DNA from: Smaragdicoccus niigatensis DSM 44881 = NBRC 103563
GTDB taxonomy: Bacteria > Actinomycetota > Actinomycetes > Mycobacteriales > Mycobacteriaceae
DNA length: 64,000 nucleotides
NCBI RefSeq assembly: GCF_000380645.1
Contig: NZ_AQXZ01000018.1
Span: 186,001-250,000 of the forward strand
Reading direction: 5' to 3'
Position 1 is the stretch's first letter. Each line of letters begins with the position of its first letter. The position numbers and the translations under genes were made by a program. Shown here in pieces: positions 18,087 to 25,364 of the stretch. The notes under the pieces were generated by a model. The model saw only the letters and a program-made list of their open reading frames with translations, did not search any database and had not been told where the DNA came from.

Positions 18087-18848
18087 ATGCACCGTGGGGG
18101 CGCGCCGTTCATCAGCGAGGTCCTGATCGACGATGTCGGCGATCGGAACGACTATCCGTTCGACCTTCCGATCGTTCGGCACCTCGCCCGGCGGCGCCGC
18201 CTCAAGCTCACCACCCCGGTGACGTTCCTCGTTGGCGACAACGGGACGGGAAAGTCGACGTTCGTCGAAGCGCTTGCGGTGACGGCCGGCTTCAACGCCG
18301 AAGGCGGTTCGAAGTCGTTCCGATTCACGACGAAGGCCACCGAATCCGTGTTCAGCGAGCACCTGACGCTCGCGTGGAAACGACGGCCGAACAACGGGTT
18401 CTTCCTGCGGGCCGAATCGTTCTACAACGTCGCGTCGGAGGTCGATCGCCTCGTCGACGAGGGCGGTTCGGGACTTCTCGCGTCCTACGGCGGCCGAAGT
18501 CTGCACGAACGCTCCCATGGCGAGTCGTTTCTCGCGCTCGCGACAAACCGCTTCGGACCTCGAGGGTTGTACATTCTCGACGAGCCCGAAGCCGCGCTGT
18601 CGGTGACCGGCTGTCTGGCTCTCGTGCGACGAATCATGGAGCTCGCCGAGCAGGACTGCCAGTTCATCGTCGCGACGCACTCGCCCATCGTCATGGCCGT
18701 GCCCGGTGCGACCATCCTGCAGATCGACATCGACGGCGAGATCGAAGCGGTCGACTACGACCGCACCGACACCGTGCTGCTCACGCGCAGATTCCTCGAT
18801 GACCCGAAGCGCTTCATCGAGGATCTGTACGGCGACGACTACGTGTAG
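18087..18848 (+). CDS. Small AAA/ABC-type ATPase (COG3910-like)
   Basis: A 253-residue stand-alone nucleotide-binding protein with Walker A GDNGTGKST (50-58), a signature-like LHERSHGES, Walker B LYILDEPEA and switch histidine ATHSP. This is ABC/SMC/OLD-type ATPase organisation without membrane or coiled-coil domains. It starts 10 bases after the SnoaL-like gene. Its 3' end overlaps the convergent MaoC gene by 10 bases. The role is unknown. Confidence 0.82.
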   Translation: MHRGGAPFISEVLIDDVGDRNDYPFDLPIVRHLARRRRLKLTTPVTFLVGDNGTGKSTFVEALAVTAGFNAEGGSKSFRFTTKATESVFSEHLTLAWKRRPNNGFFLRAESFYNVASEVDRLVDEGGSGLLASYGGRSLHERSHGESFLALATNRFGPRGLYILDEPEAALSVTGCLALVRRIMELAEQDCQFIVATHSPIVMAVPGATILQIDIDGEIEAVDYDRTDTVLLTRRFLDDPKRFIEDLYGDDYV

Positions 18849-19300
18849 AGGATCACGAGCTCGGCGACCACCGCCGGGCGCTCACCGCCCTCGATTTCGA
18901 CCGTCAGCCCGAACACGGCCTCGACCGATGCATTGCGCGCGTTCGCCGACACGAGGGAGAGGTGTCCGCGCACGCGCGAGCCCGAAGGGACCGGAGCCGT
19001 GAATCGAACCTTGTTGGTGCCGTAGTTGACGACTGCTTTGGTGTCGTCGACCCTGACGACCTGCTCGAGGAACAGCGGAACAAGCGACAGAGTGAGATAT
19101 CCGTGCGCGATCGTCGTGCCGAACGGCCCGGACTTCGCACGCTCGGCGTCGACGTGAATCCACTGGTGGTCTTCGGTGCAGTCGGCGAAGCCGTTGATCC
19201 GGTTCTGGTCGATGGTGATCCACTCGCTGACGCCGAGAGGTCCGGGCTGGCCGATGAGTGCCTGTGGGTTGGCGAAGGTCGCTGGTGCTGCAGTGGTCAT
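18839..19300 (-). CDS. MaoC/PhaJ-like (R)-specific enoyl-CoA hydratase
   Basis: A 153-residue hotdog hydratase. The R-hydratase signature is visible as FADCTEDHQWIHVDAERA, then GTTIAHGYLTLSL, giving catalytic Asp44 and His49. It would hydrate trans-2-enoyl-CoA to (R)-3-hydroxyacyl-CoA. The ATG at 19300 has AGAGG upstream. It lies 37 bases downstream of phaC on the same strand, so it can feed PHA synthase with monomers from beta-oxidation. Confidence 0.88.
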   Translation of the reverse strand: MTTAAPATFANPQALIGQPGPLGVSEWITIDQNRINGFADCTEDHQWIHVDAERAKSGPFGTTIAHGYLTLSLVPLFLEQVVRVDDTKAVVNYGTNKVRFTAPVPSGSRVRGHLSLVSANARNASVEAVFGLTVEIEGGERPAVVAELVILYT

Positions 19301-19337
19301 GATTGCCTCTGATCTGCTCGAGATGGTTTGAAAGTGT

Positions 19338-21023
19338 TCAGTTGTCGAAAACGTACGTCCCCGGAGCCGCCACCAACGCGGGCAACGCCGGTGTGCCGAG
19401 AGCCGGGGGAGCCGGTTTCCGATCACCGGCACGCTCGTCGAGCCAGGCAGACAGGTCGCCCCACCAGGAGCCGGCAGTCGACTCGGCCTTGGCGAGCCAT
19501 TCCTGTGCGCTCGCCGGGGTCTCCTCGCCGACGTAGAAGCTCGACTTCGGGTTGCCGGGCGGGTTGACGAGTGCGGCGATGTGACCGCTCGTCGAGAGCA
19601 CGAACCGGCTCTTTCCGCCGAAGAGCTGGGTGGTCTGGTAGCAGTTCTGCCACGGCGTGATGTGGTCCGAGATTCCGGCGACGACATACGTGTCGACGTC
19701 GATCTTGCCGAGGTCGATCGGGACCCCGAGGACCGTCAGTGCACCAGGCTTGACCAGCGTGTTGTCGATCGCGAGGTCGACGAAATCGGCGTGGAGTCCC
19801 GCGGTCATGCGCGTCGTGTCCGCGTTCCAGAACAGGATGTCGAAGGCCGGGGGCTTCTTCCCGAGCAGGTAGTTGTTGACCCAGTAGTTCCAGATGAGGT
19901 CGCCGGGCCGCAGCCACGCGAAGACCTCCGCGAGCGCCTTTCCGTCGAGATAGCCCTTGCGACGCGACATCGCCTTCGCAGCTCGCGCCAACCGACGGTT
20001 GTTGATGGCCGACACGGTGCCGGACTTCTCGTTGTCGATGACGGTCACCGCGAGGACCATCGCCGAGATGCGGTCGAGCTGACCGATCCCCGCGAGGTAG
20101 GCGGCCGTGATGCTGGCAAGGATGCCACCCGAGCAGATGCCGGCCAGTGCCGACGTCTCGCTGCCGGTGATCGAACGGACCGCGTCGAGTGCGTCCAGGA
20201 TGGCCTTGACGTAGGTGTCGAAGTTCCAATCTGCATGCCGCGCATCGGGATTGCGCCACGAGATGCAGAAGAGCTGTCGGCCCTGCCGCACAGCGTGCTC
20301 GATGAGGCTTCGGCCCGGCGCGAGGTCGATCGCGTAGAACTTGTTGATCGTCGGCGGCACGACCAGGATCGGGACGCGGTACACGTCGTCGTGCTGCGGC
20401 TTGTACTGAATGAGTTCGAAGACCTCGTTGCGGAAGACGACCGCACCTTCGGTAGAGGCGATGTTCCCGCCGACTTCGAACTTTGACTTGTCGACCATCT
20501 CCGGGATACGAGGTGCCGCGGACATGTCCTTGACGAACTGGGCACCACCGCGCAATAGGTTGGCGCCGGCGGAATCGATCGCGGCCTTCGCCGAGGCTGG
20601 GTTGACGAGCGGGAGGTTGCTCGGCGACAGAGCTTCGACGGCGTTCTCGACGAGGAAACGAACTCGCTGTTCGTCGCGCCAGTTCAGCGTCGTGCTGGCC
20701 ACGAGTTCGTCTGCGGTTCGTCCGGCGGCCAGGTAGCCCTGGACGATGCGGCGAAGCAACGGATTCGAGGACCACGCCGGGTCGCTGAAGCGCCGGTCGC
20801 GCTTGGAGGGGGCAACGTCGGAGTTGCCCGCGACGATCTTCGCGGCTTCGGACGCGAAAGCGCCGAGGCGGCGCGCCGTCGAAGCCGGCTGCTTGGCGAG
20901 CGCGCCGATCCACCGAACGGTCGAGGAGTCGGGCGCGAATCGCTGGACGGGTCCTAGGGCCGACTCGATGAGCAGCACATCGAGTGGTGCGGCGAGGCCG
21001 GCGATGTCGTCTTTGGAATTCAT
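19338..21023 (-). CDS. phaC: Poly(3-hydroxyalkanoate) synthase
   Basis: A 561-residue alpha/beta-hydrolase-fold synthase that polymerises (R)-3-hydroxyacyl-CoA into PHA granules. The lipase-like box G-x-C-x-G-G (AGICSGG) gives the nucleophile Cys297; Asp453 (GISDHITPW) and His481 (STSGHIAA) complete the triad. Length fits stand-alone class I/II synthases. A near-perfect GGAAAGGAGAT precedes the ATG at 21023, which excludes an upstream extension. It is divergent from a PucR-type regulator across a palindrome and is followed by the PhaJ-like hydratase gene. No phasin gene was recognised nearby. Confidence 0.93.
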   Translation of the reverse strand: MNSKDDIAGLAAPLDVLLIESALGPVQRFAPDSSTVRWIGALAKQPASTARRLGAFASEAAKIVAGNSDVAPSKRDRRFSDPAWSSNPLLRRIVQGYLAAGRTADELVASTTLNWRDEQRVRFLVENAVEALSPSNLPLVNPASAKAAIDSAGANLLRGGAQFVKDMSAAPRIPEMVDKSKFEVGGNIASTEGAVVFRNEVFELIQYKPQHDDVYRVPILVVPPTINKFYAIDLAPGRSLIEHAVRQGRQLFCISWRNPDARHADWNFDTYVKAILDALDAVRSITGSETSALAGICSGGILASITAAYLAGIGQLDRISAMVLAVTVIDNEKSGTVSAINNRRLARAAKAMSRRKGYLDGKALAEVFAWLRPGDLIWNYWVNNYLLGKKPPAFDILFWNADTTRMTAGLHADFVDLAIDNTLVKPGALTVLGVPIDLGKIDVDTYVVAGISDHITPWQNCYQTTQLFGGKSRFVLSTSGHIAALVNPPGNPKSSFYVGEETPASAQEWLAKAESTAGSWWGDLSAWLDERAGDRKPAPPALGTPALPALVAAPGTYVFDN

Positions 21024-21125
21024 TGTGGAAATCTCCTTTCCGGACTTCGCTGGCCGGGTAGTGCTGGGCTTGACACGACCAATGCTCCGCGGACGCAACG
21101 GGTTTCCGTACGGCTGCGAACACGG

Positions 21126-21154
21126 ACTTCGTTGTGCTCAGGCACAAACGAAGT
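21126..21154. promoter_or_regulatory. Imperfect palindrome between phaC and the PucR-type regulator
   Basis: ACTTCGTTGTGC and GCACAAACGAAGT are inverted repeats of 12 and 13 bases (one extra base in the right arm) around a TCAG centre. The element is 15 bases upstream of the regulator ATG at 21170 and 102 bases upstream of phaC. This is the position expected for an operator shared by a divergent regulator and its target. Binding by the PucR-type protein is inferred. Confidence 0.6.
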
Positions 21155-21169
21155 GCTAGGTTGCAAGGT

Positions 21170-22351
21170 ATGACCCAGGTCACACCTGATCCGGTTGTGC
21201 GCGAGCTCTGCATCGAACTGCTCGCCGACGTCGACTCTCTGGGCAAACGGATCGCTCAGCGAATTCGCGATTCCGACCCGTACTACGCGCAGGAAACCCG
21301 CGTCACGCACGCCGATCTCAACATCGCGGTTCGCGACAACATCGCCTACATCCTCAACAGCCTGGCGGCCCTTCCGGGCGTCGACCTCGACATCCCGCGA
21401 GCCACTGCCCGGACGCGAGCGCTGCAGGGCGTTCCGTACGAATCCGTGCTCCAGGCATTCCGCATCGGCGCGCGGTCGCTGTGGGAAGTGATGATCGAAC
21501 ACTCGAGCAGTGAGACGCGAGACGTGCTCCTGCAGGCCGCGGCCGATATCTGGCAGGTGTCGGACAACCTGGCGTTCGCCGTCACCGACACCTATCGCGA
21601 CGCCATCGCCGCTCGCGCCCGGGTGGATTCGCAGGTTCGTTCCGCACTGCTCAACTCCCTTCTCGACGGCACCGCGGATACCGCTCGGCAGTGGGACGCG
21701 GCGCGGCTGCTCGGGATCCCCATGCAAGGCAACTTCATCGTGGTCTCCGCGGAATGCGTGCTGCCCGGACAGGAACCGCTGCCGCACATCGAGTCGGACT
21801 TCCTGCGTGCCGACGTCGCGTCAGCGTGGCGAGTCGACGCCGATCGGCAAGAGGGAATCATCGTCCTGACGCGGCACACCGGGATCGATGCGGTTCTCGA
21901 CATCCTTCGGTCGGCCGCGATCAGTCGCATGGGGTGCAGTGCGGCATTTGGTCGCCTCGACGAAACCGCGCGAGCGGTGCACGACGCGCGCCTCGCGTGT
22001 TCGGCCGCAACGCCGGGCAGCCGTGACATCACGCGGTTCGATGGGAACCCGGTAGGTGTGTTGCTTGCCAGTGCGCCCGAATCCGCCGCGATGCTCGCCC
22101 GTCAGATCCTCGGGCGGGTCCTCGATCTGCCCGAGCAGGACCGCGAGGTCCTCATCGATACCGCTCGAACCTGGTTGTCGGTTTCAGGTTCGACGTCGAC
22201 CGCGGCCAAGCAGTTGCACATGCACCGCAACACGGTCCGGTACCGGCTCCGCCGACTCGAGGAACTGACCGGTCGCGACCTGACGAACCCGCGCGATCTC
22301 GGGGAAATACACCTCGCGCTGGAAGCCGCCAGAATCCTGTCGCTGGTCTGA
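21170..22351 (+). CDS. PucR/CdaR-type transcriptional regulator
   Basis: A 393-residue regulator. The C-terminal HTH_30-type helix-turn-helix is clear in STAAKQLHMHRNTVRYRLRRLEEL (about 343-366). The N-terminal half is helical and resembles RsbR/RsbT co-antagonist-like sensor regions; the middle part is the GGDEF-like degenerate domain usual for the family. The ATG at 21170 follows CAAGGT closely. It probably controls the divergent phaC-phaJ operon in response to an unknown metabolite. Confidence 0.83.
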   Translation: MTQVTPDPVVRELCIELLADVDSLGKRIAQRIRDSDPYYAQETRVTHADLNIAVRDNIAYILNSLAALPGVDLDIPRATARTRALQGVPYESVLQAFRIGARSLWEVMIEHSSSETRDVLLQAAADIWQVSDNLAFAVTDTYRDAIAARARVDSQVRSALLNSLLDGTADTARQWDAARLLGIPMQGNFIVVSAECVLPGQEPLPHIESDFLRADVASAWRVDADRQEGIIVLTRHTGIDAVLDILRSAAISRMGCSAAFGRLDETARAVHDARLACSAATPGSRDITRFDGNPVGVLLASAPESAAMLARQILGRVLDLPEQDREVLIDTARTWLSVSGSTSTAAKQLHMHRNTVRYRLRRLEELTGRDLTNPRDLGEIHLALEAARILSLV

Positions 22352-22356
22352 TCGCG

Positions 22357-22614
22357 TTGCTCGACAAAATATTTCGTGACCAGTCCGGCCGGATCGTGCT
22401 GTGGCAGTGGCCCAACATGCCGGTGCTCTGTTGGGCCTTGTTCAAGGTCGCTGCCTTGGTTTCGGCCGGCCATCTGCAGTCCGCTTTCAGTAGCTTGAGC
22501 ACCGCATTTCTGTTCGTCTGGGCCTACCTCGAACTCGCGCAGGGAGTGAACTACTTCCGCCGCACGCTCGGCGCGGTTGTTCTGGTGGCTATCGTCATCA
22601 GCTTCTTCCGATAG
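22357..22614 (+). CDS. Small membrane protein, unknown
   Basis: An 85-residue protein with a TTG start 6 bases after the regulator stop codon. About two or three hydrophobic segments are visible (around 20-38, 44-62 and 70-84). No recognised domain. The tight spacing suggests cotranscription with the PucR-type regulator. Confidence 0.6.
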   Translation: MLDKIFRDQSGRIVLWQWPNMPVLCWALFKVAALVSAGHLQSAFSSLSTAFLFVWAYLELAQGVNYFRRTLGAVVLVAIVISFFR

Positions 22615-22789
22615 GCAAGTCTTTGCCGGAACGAGTAACTTTTCTGCCGTTCGCCGCCTGTTTCGTGGTCCGGATCACTCTTAAAGTTTGAATCAGTCGA
22701 AATCAACACCGCCGAACAAATCAGCGGCCCGGGGATTTCATTTCGCGAAGCAAATGGCTTTCGCCCTGAATTCGAAACTGGAGAAACAA

Positions 22790-22975
22790 ATGCAGCTCTA
22801 CGTCCTCATCGGTATCTACATGGCCGCCGCACTCCCCATCTCGCTCGGCCTGGTCTCCGCGATCTGGCACGGGTTCACCGATGGCATCAAGGCGATGACC
22901 TCGACCGCCGCCGAGGCCGTTGAGCACGTCGAGGTCGCACCGCGTCGCCTGGCACTCGTCGGCGAGACCCAGTAA
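22790..22975 (+). CDS. Small single-pass membrane protein, unknown
   Basis: A 61-residue protein with one hydrophobic segment (about 3-27) and a polar tail. The ATG at 22790 has GGAG seven bases upstream, better than the in-frame TTG at 22688 or ATG at 22754. The 5' flank from about 22680 to 22790 is noticeably more A/T-rich than its surroundings and could hold its promoter. Function unknown. Confidence 0.5.
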   Translation: MQLYVLIGIYMAAALPISLGLVSAIWHGFTDGIKAMTSTAAEAVEHVEVAPRRLALVGETQ

Positions 22976-23021
22976 TTCCAGCCCGCAGCGAAACCACGAT
23001 CACGGCGGTTACGCTGCCAAT

Positions 23022-24347
23022 ATGCGGACGTCGCGCGTCATCGTGGTGGTCGTCCTGCTGGCTGTGATCGGTCTTGTCGGTGGCTACTGGTACGAGCGTC
23101 CGGTCATGTTCACGGGCAGCGGTTATGCGGCGCACAGCGCATGCGCGACGGTTATCACGGCCCATCGCGACAATCCGCGCGACGACCTTCCGCCCGATCC
23201 ACTCAGCGTTCTTCTCCACCTGTCGTATGGCGACCAATCAGTCACCGCGAGCGGGCTCGGAATAATCGCGAAGAAGACGGCTTGGTTTACACCCGGGTAC
23301 GGCTGCACCATCGCTGATGAACGCCCGAATTTCGCACCTCCGACGCCAGTTAACGCACAATCCAATCCGTTCACGAACGCGCCGTCTCCTGGTGACGGGC
23401 CGTTGAAGGCAGCCCTCGACCACGCCTTCGGCCTGGATCTGTCGGCCACCGCGCAGAAGCAGCTGGGCACCCGTGCGGTCATCGTCATCCATGACGGCAA
23501 GCTGATCGCCGAGCGCTACGCCCCAGGGTTCACCAAGGACACCCCACAGATCAGCTGGTCGATGACCAAGAGCCTCACCAACCTGCTGGTCGGTCGGCTT
23601 GTCTACGAGGGCAAGCTCAATCTCGATCAAGACCACCTGCGCCCCGAATGGACCGATCAGCGCGCGGCCATCACCATCCGTCAACTCATGCAGATGACGA
23701 GCGGCCTGGAGTGGCAGGAGATCTACGAACTCAACACCCCCGTGACGCGGATGCTTTATCTGCAACCGGACATGGGTGCGTACGTGGCCTCCCAGAAACT
23801 CGCATATCCACCCGGCCAACATCTCGAATACTCGACCGGCAGCACGACGTTGCTGTGCTCGATCATCGCGCCGAAGAACGGCGGTCCCGACTTCCCGCGT
23901 CGGACATTGTTCGCGCCGCTCGGTCTGACCAGCGCAGTGCTCGAACCCGATGCGGTCGGCACGCCCGTGTGCGGTTCCTACCTGTGGGCGACCCCGCGCG
24001 ACTGGGCCGCGATCGGGCAGTTCGCGCTCGACGACGGCGTCTGGAACGGTCAACGTCTGCTGCCAAAGGGCTGGATGGCCGACTCCGTCAAAGCCGTCCC
24101 GGCCGCTGAGACCGAGGAAATCGGGTACGGGTCCGGGTGGTGGACGAACAAGGACGTCGCCGGCAAAGTCCTCAAGACCGGCTTACCGGCGGATACCTAT
24201 TACGCCGAGGGGCACGACGGACAGCGGATGGTCATTGTTCCGTCGGAGCGTCTGGTCGTCGTGCAGATGAGTTTCACGCAGCATTCACCCGAGTACAGCC
24301 GCTCGCTCAAAGTCGCCGCCGATGCCATTGCGGTGCTTCATCACTAG
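23022..24347 (+). CDS. Serine hydrolase, class C beta-lactamase-related (PF00144)
   Basis: A 441-residue protein with an N-terminal hydrophobic segment (residues 6-24), so it is membrane-anchored or exported. The beta-lactamase/esterase fold is shown by S-x-x-K at Ser180-Lys183 (SMTK), a YSTGS segment in place of Y-x-N, and a C-terminal HDG in place of K-T-G. Such proteins are esterases, amidases or peptidases more often than true beta-lactamases. A strong terminator hairpin follows. Confidence 0.85.
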   Translation: MRTSRVIVVVVLLAVIGLVGGYWYERPVMFTGSGYAAHSACATVITAHRDNPRDDLPPDPLSVLLHLSYGDQSVTASGLGIIAKKTAWFTPGYGCTIADERPNFAPPTPVNAQSNPFTNAPSPGDGPLKAALDHAFGLDLSATAQKQLGTRAVIVIHDGKLIAERYAPGFTKDTPQISWSMTKSLTNLLVGRLVYEGKLNLDQDHLRPEWTDQRAAITIRQLMQMTSGLEWQEIYELNTPVTRMLYLQPDMGAYVASQKLAYPPGQHLEYSTGSTTLLCSIIAPKNGGPDFPRRTLFAPLGLTSAVLEPDAVGTPVCGSYLWATPRDWAAIGQFALDDGVWNGQRLLPKGWMADSVKAVPAAETEEIGYGSGWWTNKDVAGKVLKTGLPADTYYAEGHDGQRMVIVPSERLVVVQMSFTQHSPEYSRSLKVAADAIAVLHH

Positions 24348-24381
24348 CGTGATCCTGCGCACAGCCGGACCCAAGATCGTT

Positions 24382-24414
24382 GTCAGTTTCGCCCGCTGAC
24401 CGGGCGAAACTGAC
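24382..24414 (+). terminator. Terminator hairpin after the serine hydrolase gene
   Basis: GTCAGTTTCGCCCG and CGGGCGAAACTGAC form a perfect 14-bp stem with a 5-base loop (CTGAC), starting 35 bases after the hydrolase stop. There is no U-tract. It insulates the hydrolase from the mntP riboswitch leader 103 bases further on. Bases 24415-24516 between them hold only the presumed mntP promoter. Confidence 0.8.
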
Positions 24415-24516
24415 CACCATCCGTACGAACTTGATGTTTCGTCAACCCGCACAATCACTTTCGTGAATCGACAACCATTGCGGCCCGACGATCGGCGTCC
24501 CTAACGTGGAAAACAG

Positions 24517-24627
24517 CGAAGGGGAGTAGTTCCCTCGGTCCCTCGGGATCGAGGAGGTACGTCGACATACTGGCCACCCATGTGGCCCGGCGTGCCGCCC
24601 GACTTAGTCGGGTGAACGAGACCTTCG
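24517..24627 (+). ncRNA. yybP-ykoY manganese riboswitch
   Basis: The aptamer is recognised by its conserved ends: AAGGGGAGTAG at the 5' side and GAACGAGACCTT at the 3' side, closed by P1 CGAAGG (24517-24522) pairing with CCTTCG (24622-24627). Inside are ACGTCGACATACTGGCC, matching the conserved GACATAC region, and paired arms such as GGCCACCCATGTGGCC and CCCGACTTAGTCGGG. This family binds Mn2+ and controls Mn exporter genes; here mntP starts 72 bases downstream. The consensus was recalled from memory. Confidence 0.9.
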
Positions 24628-24694
24628 GCACTTCACATCCGTGCCGAGATCTCTCCCTGCGCAGTCACTTGCGGGCACGGCCAAACGAAAGGCC
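24625..24694 (+). promoter_or_regulatory. Probable expression platform of the Mn riboswitch
   Basis: Two hairpins lie between aptamer and mntP. TCGGCAC/GTGCCGA (24625-24647) shares three bases with the 3' strand of P1, so the two should be mutually exclusive. GGCC-AAACGAAA-GGCC (24679-24694) holds the AAAGG ribosome-binding site at its right edge. This arrangement suggests that ligand binding to P1 changes access to the start site. The switching mechanism is inference. Confidence 0.5.
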
Positions 24695-24698
24695 GATC

Positions 24699-25259
24699 AT
24701 GTCCTTCTGGCCACTGTTGCTCATCGCCGGTGGTGTCGCCGCCGACGCCTTCGCCGTCTCCCTGGGCAAGGGCCTCGCCTGCACGACGTTCAAGTGGCGC
24801 GCGGGCTGGAAGCTCGCTGGTGCATTCGGCGCTGCGCAGGCACTGATGCTCTTGCTCGGTTGGGTGCTCGCAGCGAAGTTCTCGCCACTCATCACGGGCA
24901 TCGATCACTGGATCGCGTTCACGCTCTTGGGCGTCATCGGCCTCAATATGTTGTGGGGCGCCCTGAAGGCGGGCGGCCGTCAGACGAAGGACGAGACGAC
25001 CGGACGTGAGGTTCTCGTCCTCGCCATTGCCACCAGCATCGACGCGCTCGCAGTCGGCATCGCGTTGGCGTTTCTAGCCGTCGACATCGTGGGAGCCGCA
25101 GCACTCGTCGGCGTCACGACGCTGGCGTTCTCCCTCGTGGGATTCCGAGTGGGCCACCGCGCCAACGAGAAGTTGGGCACGTCGGCCGAGATCGCCGGCG
25201 GCGTTCTTCTCGTCGGGATCGGCACCAACATCCTGTTTAGCCATCTCGGTTTCTGGTGA
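24699..25259 (+). CDS. mntP: Manganese efflux pump MntP
   Basis: A 186-residue membrane protein with six hydrophobic helices and the two-repeat pattern of MntP (DUF204). Conserved acidic sites lie in GGVAADAFAVSLGKG (first repeat) and ATSIDALAVGIALAF (second repeat). It exports Mn2+ to prevent toxicity. The ATG at 24699 follows AAAGG; the frame is open upstream but that part is the riboswitch. Regulation by the Mn2+ riboswitch directly upstream supports the assignment. Confidence 0.93.
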   Translation: MSFWPLLLIAGGVAADAFAVSLGKGLACTTFKWRAGWKLAGAFGAAQALMLLLGWVLAAKFSPLITGIDHWIAFTLLGVIGLNMLWGALKAGGRQTKDETTGREVLVLAIATSIDALAVGIALAFLAVDIVGAAALVGVTTLAFSLVGFRVGHRANEKLGTSAEIAGGVLLVGIGTNILFSHLGFW

Positions 25260-25364
25260 CGGTCCGACCCACACCGTGTTGAAGCCGCGATTCGATCTTT
25301 CGGACAAGGTGGACATGTCAAGATTCGGAATGCGGGTCAATCTGCCGGCGTCCTGGGGGTCTCG

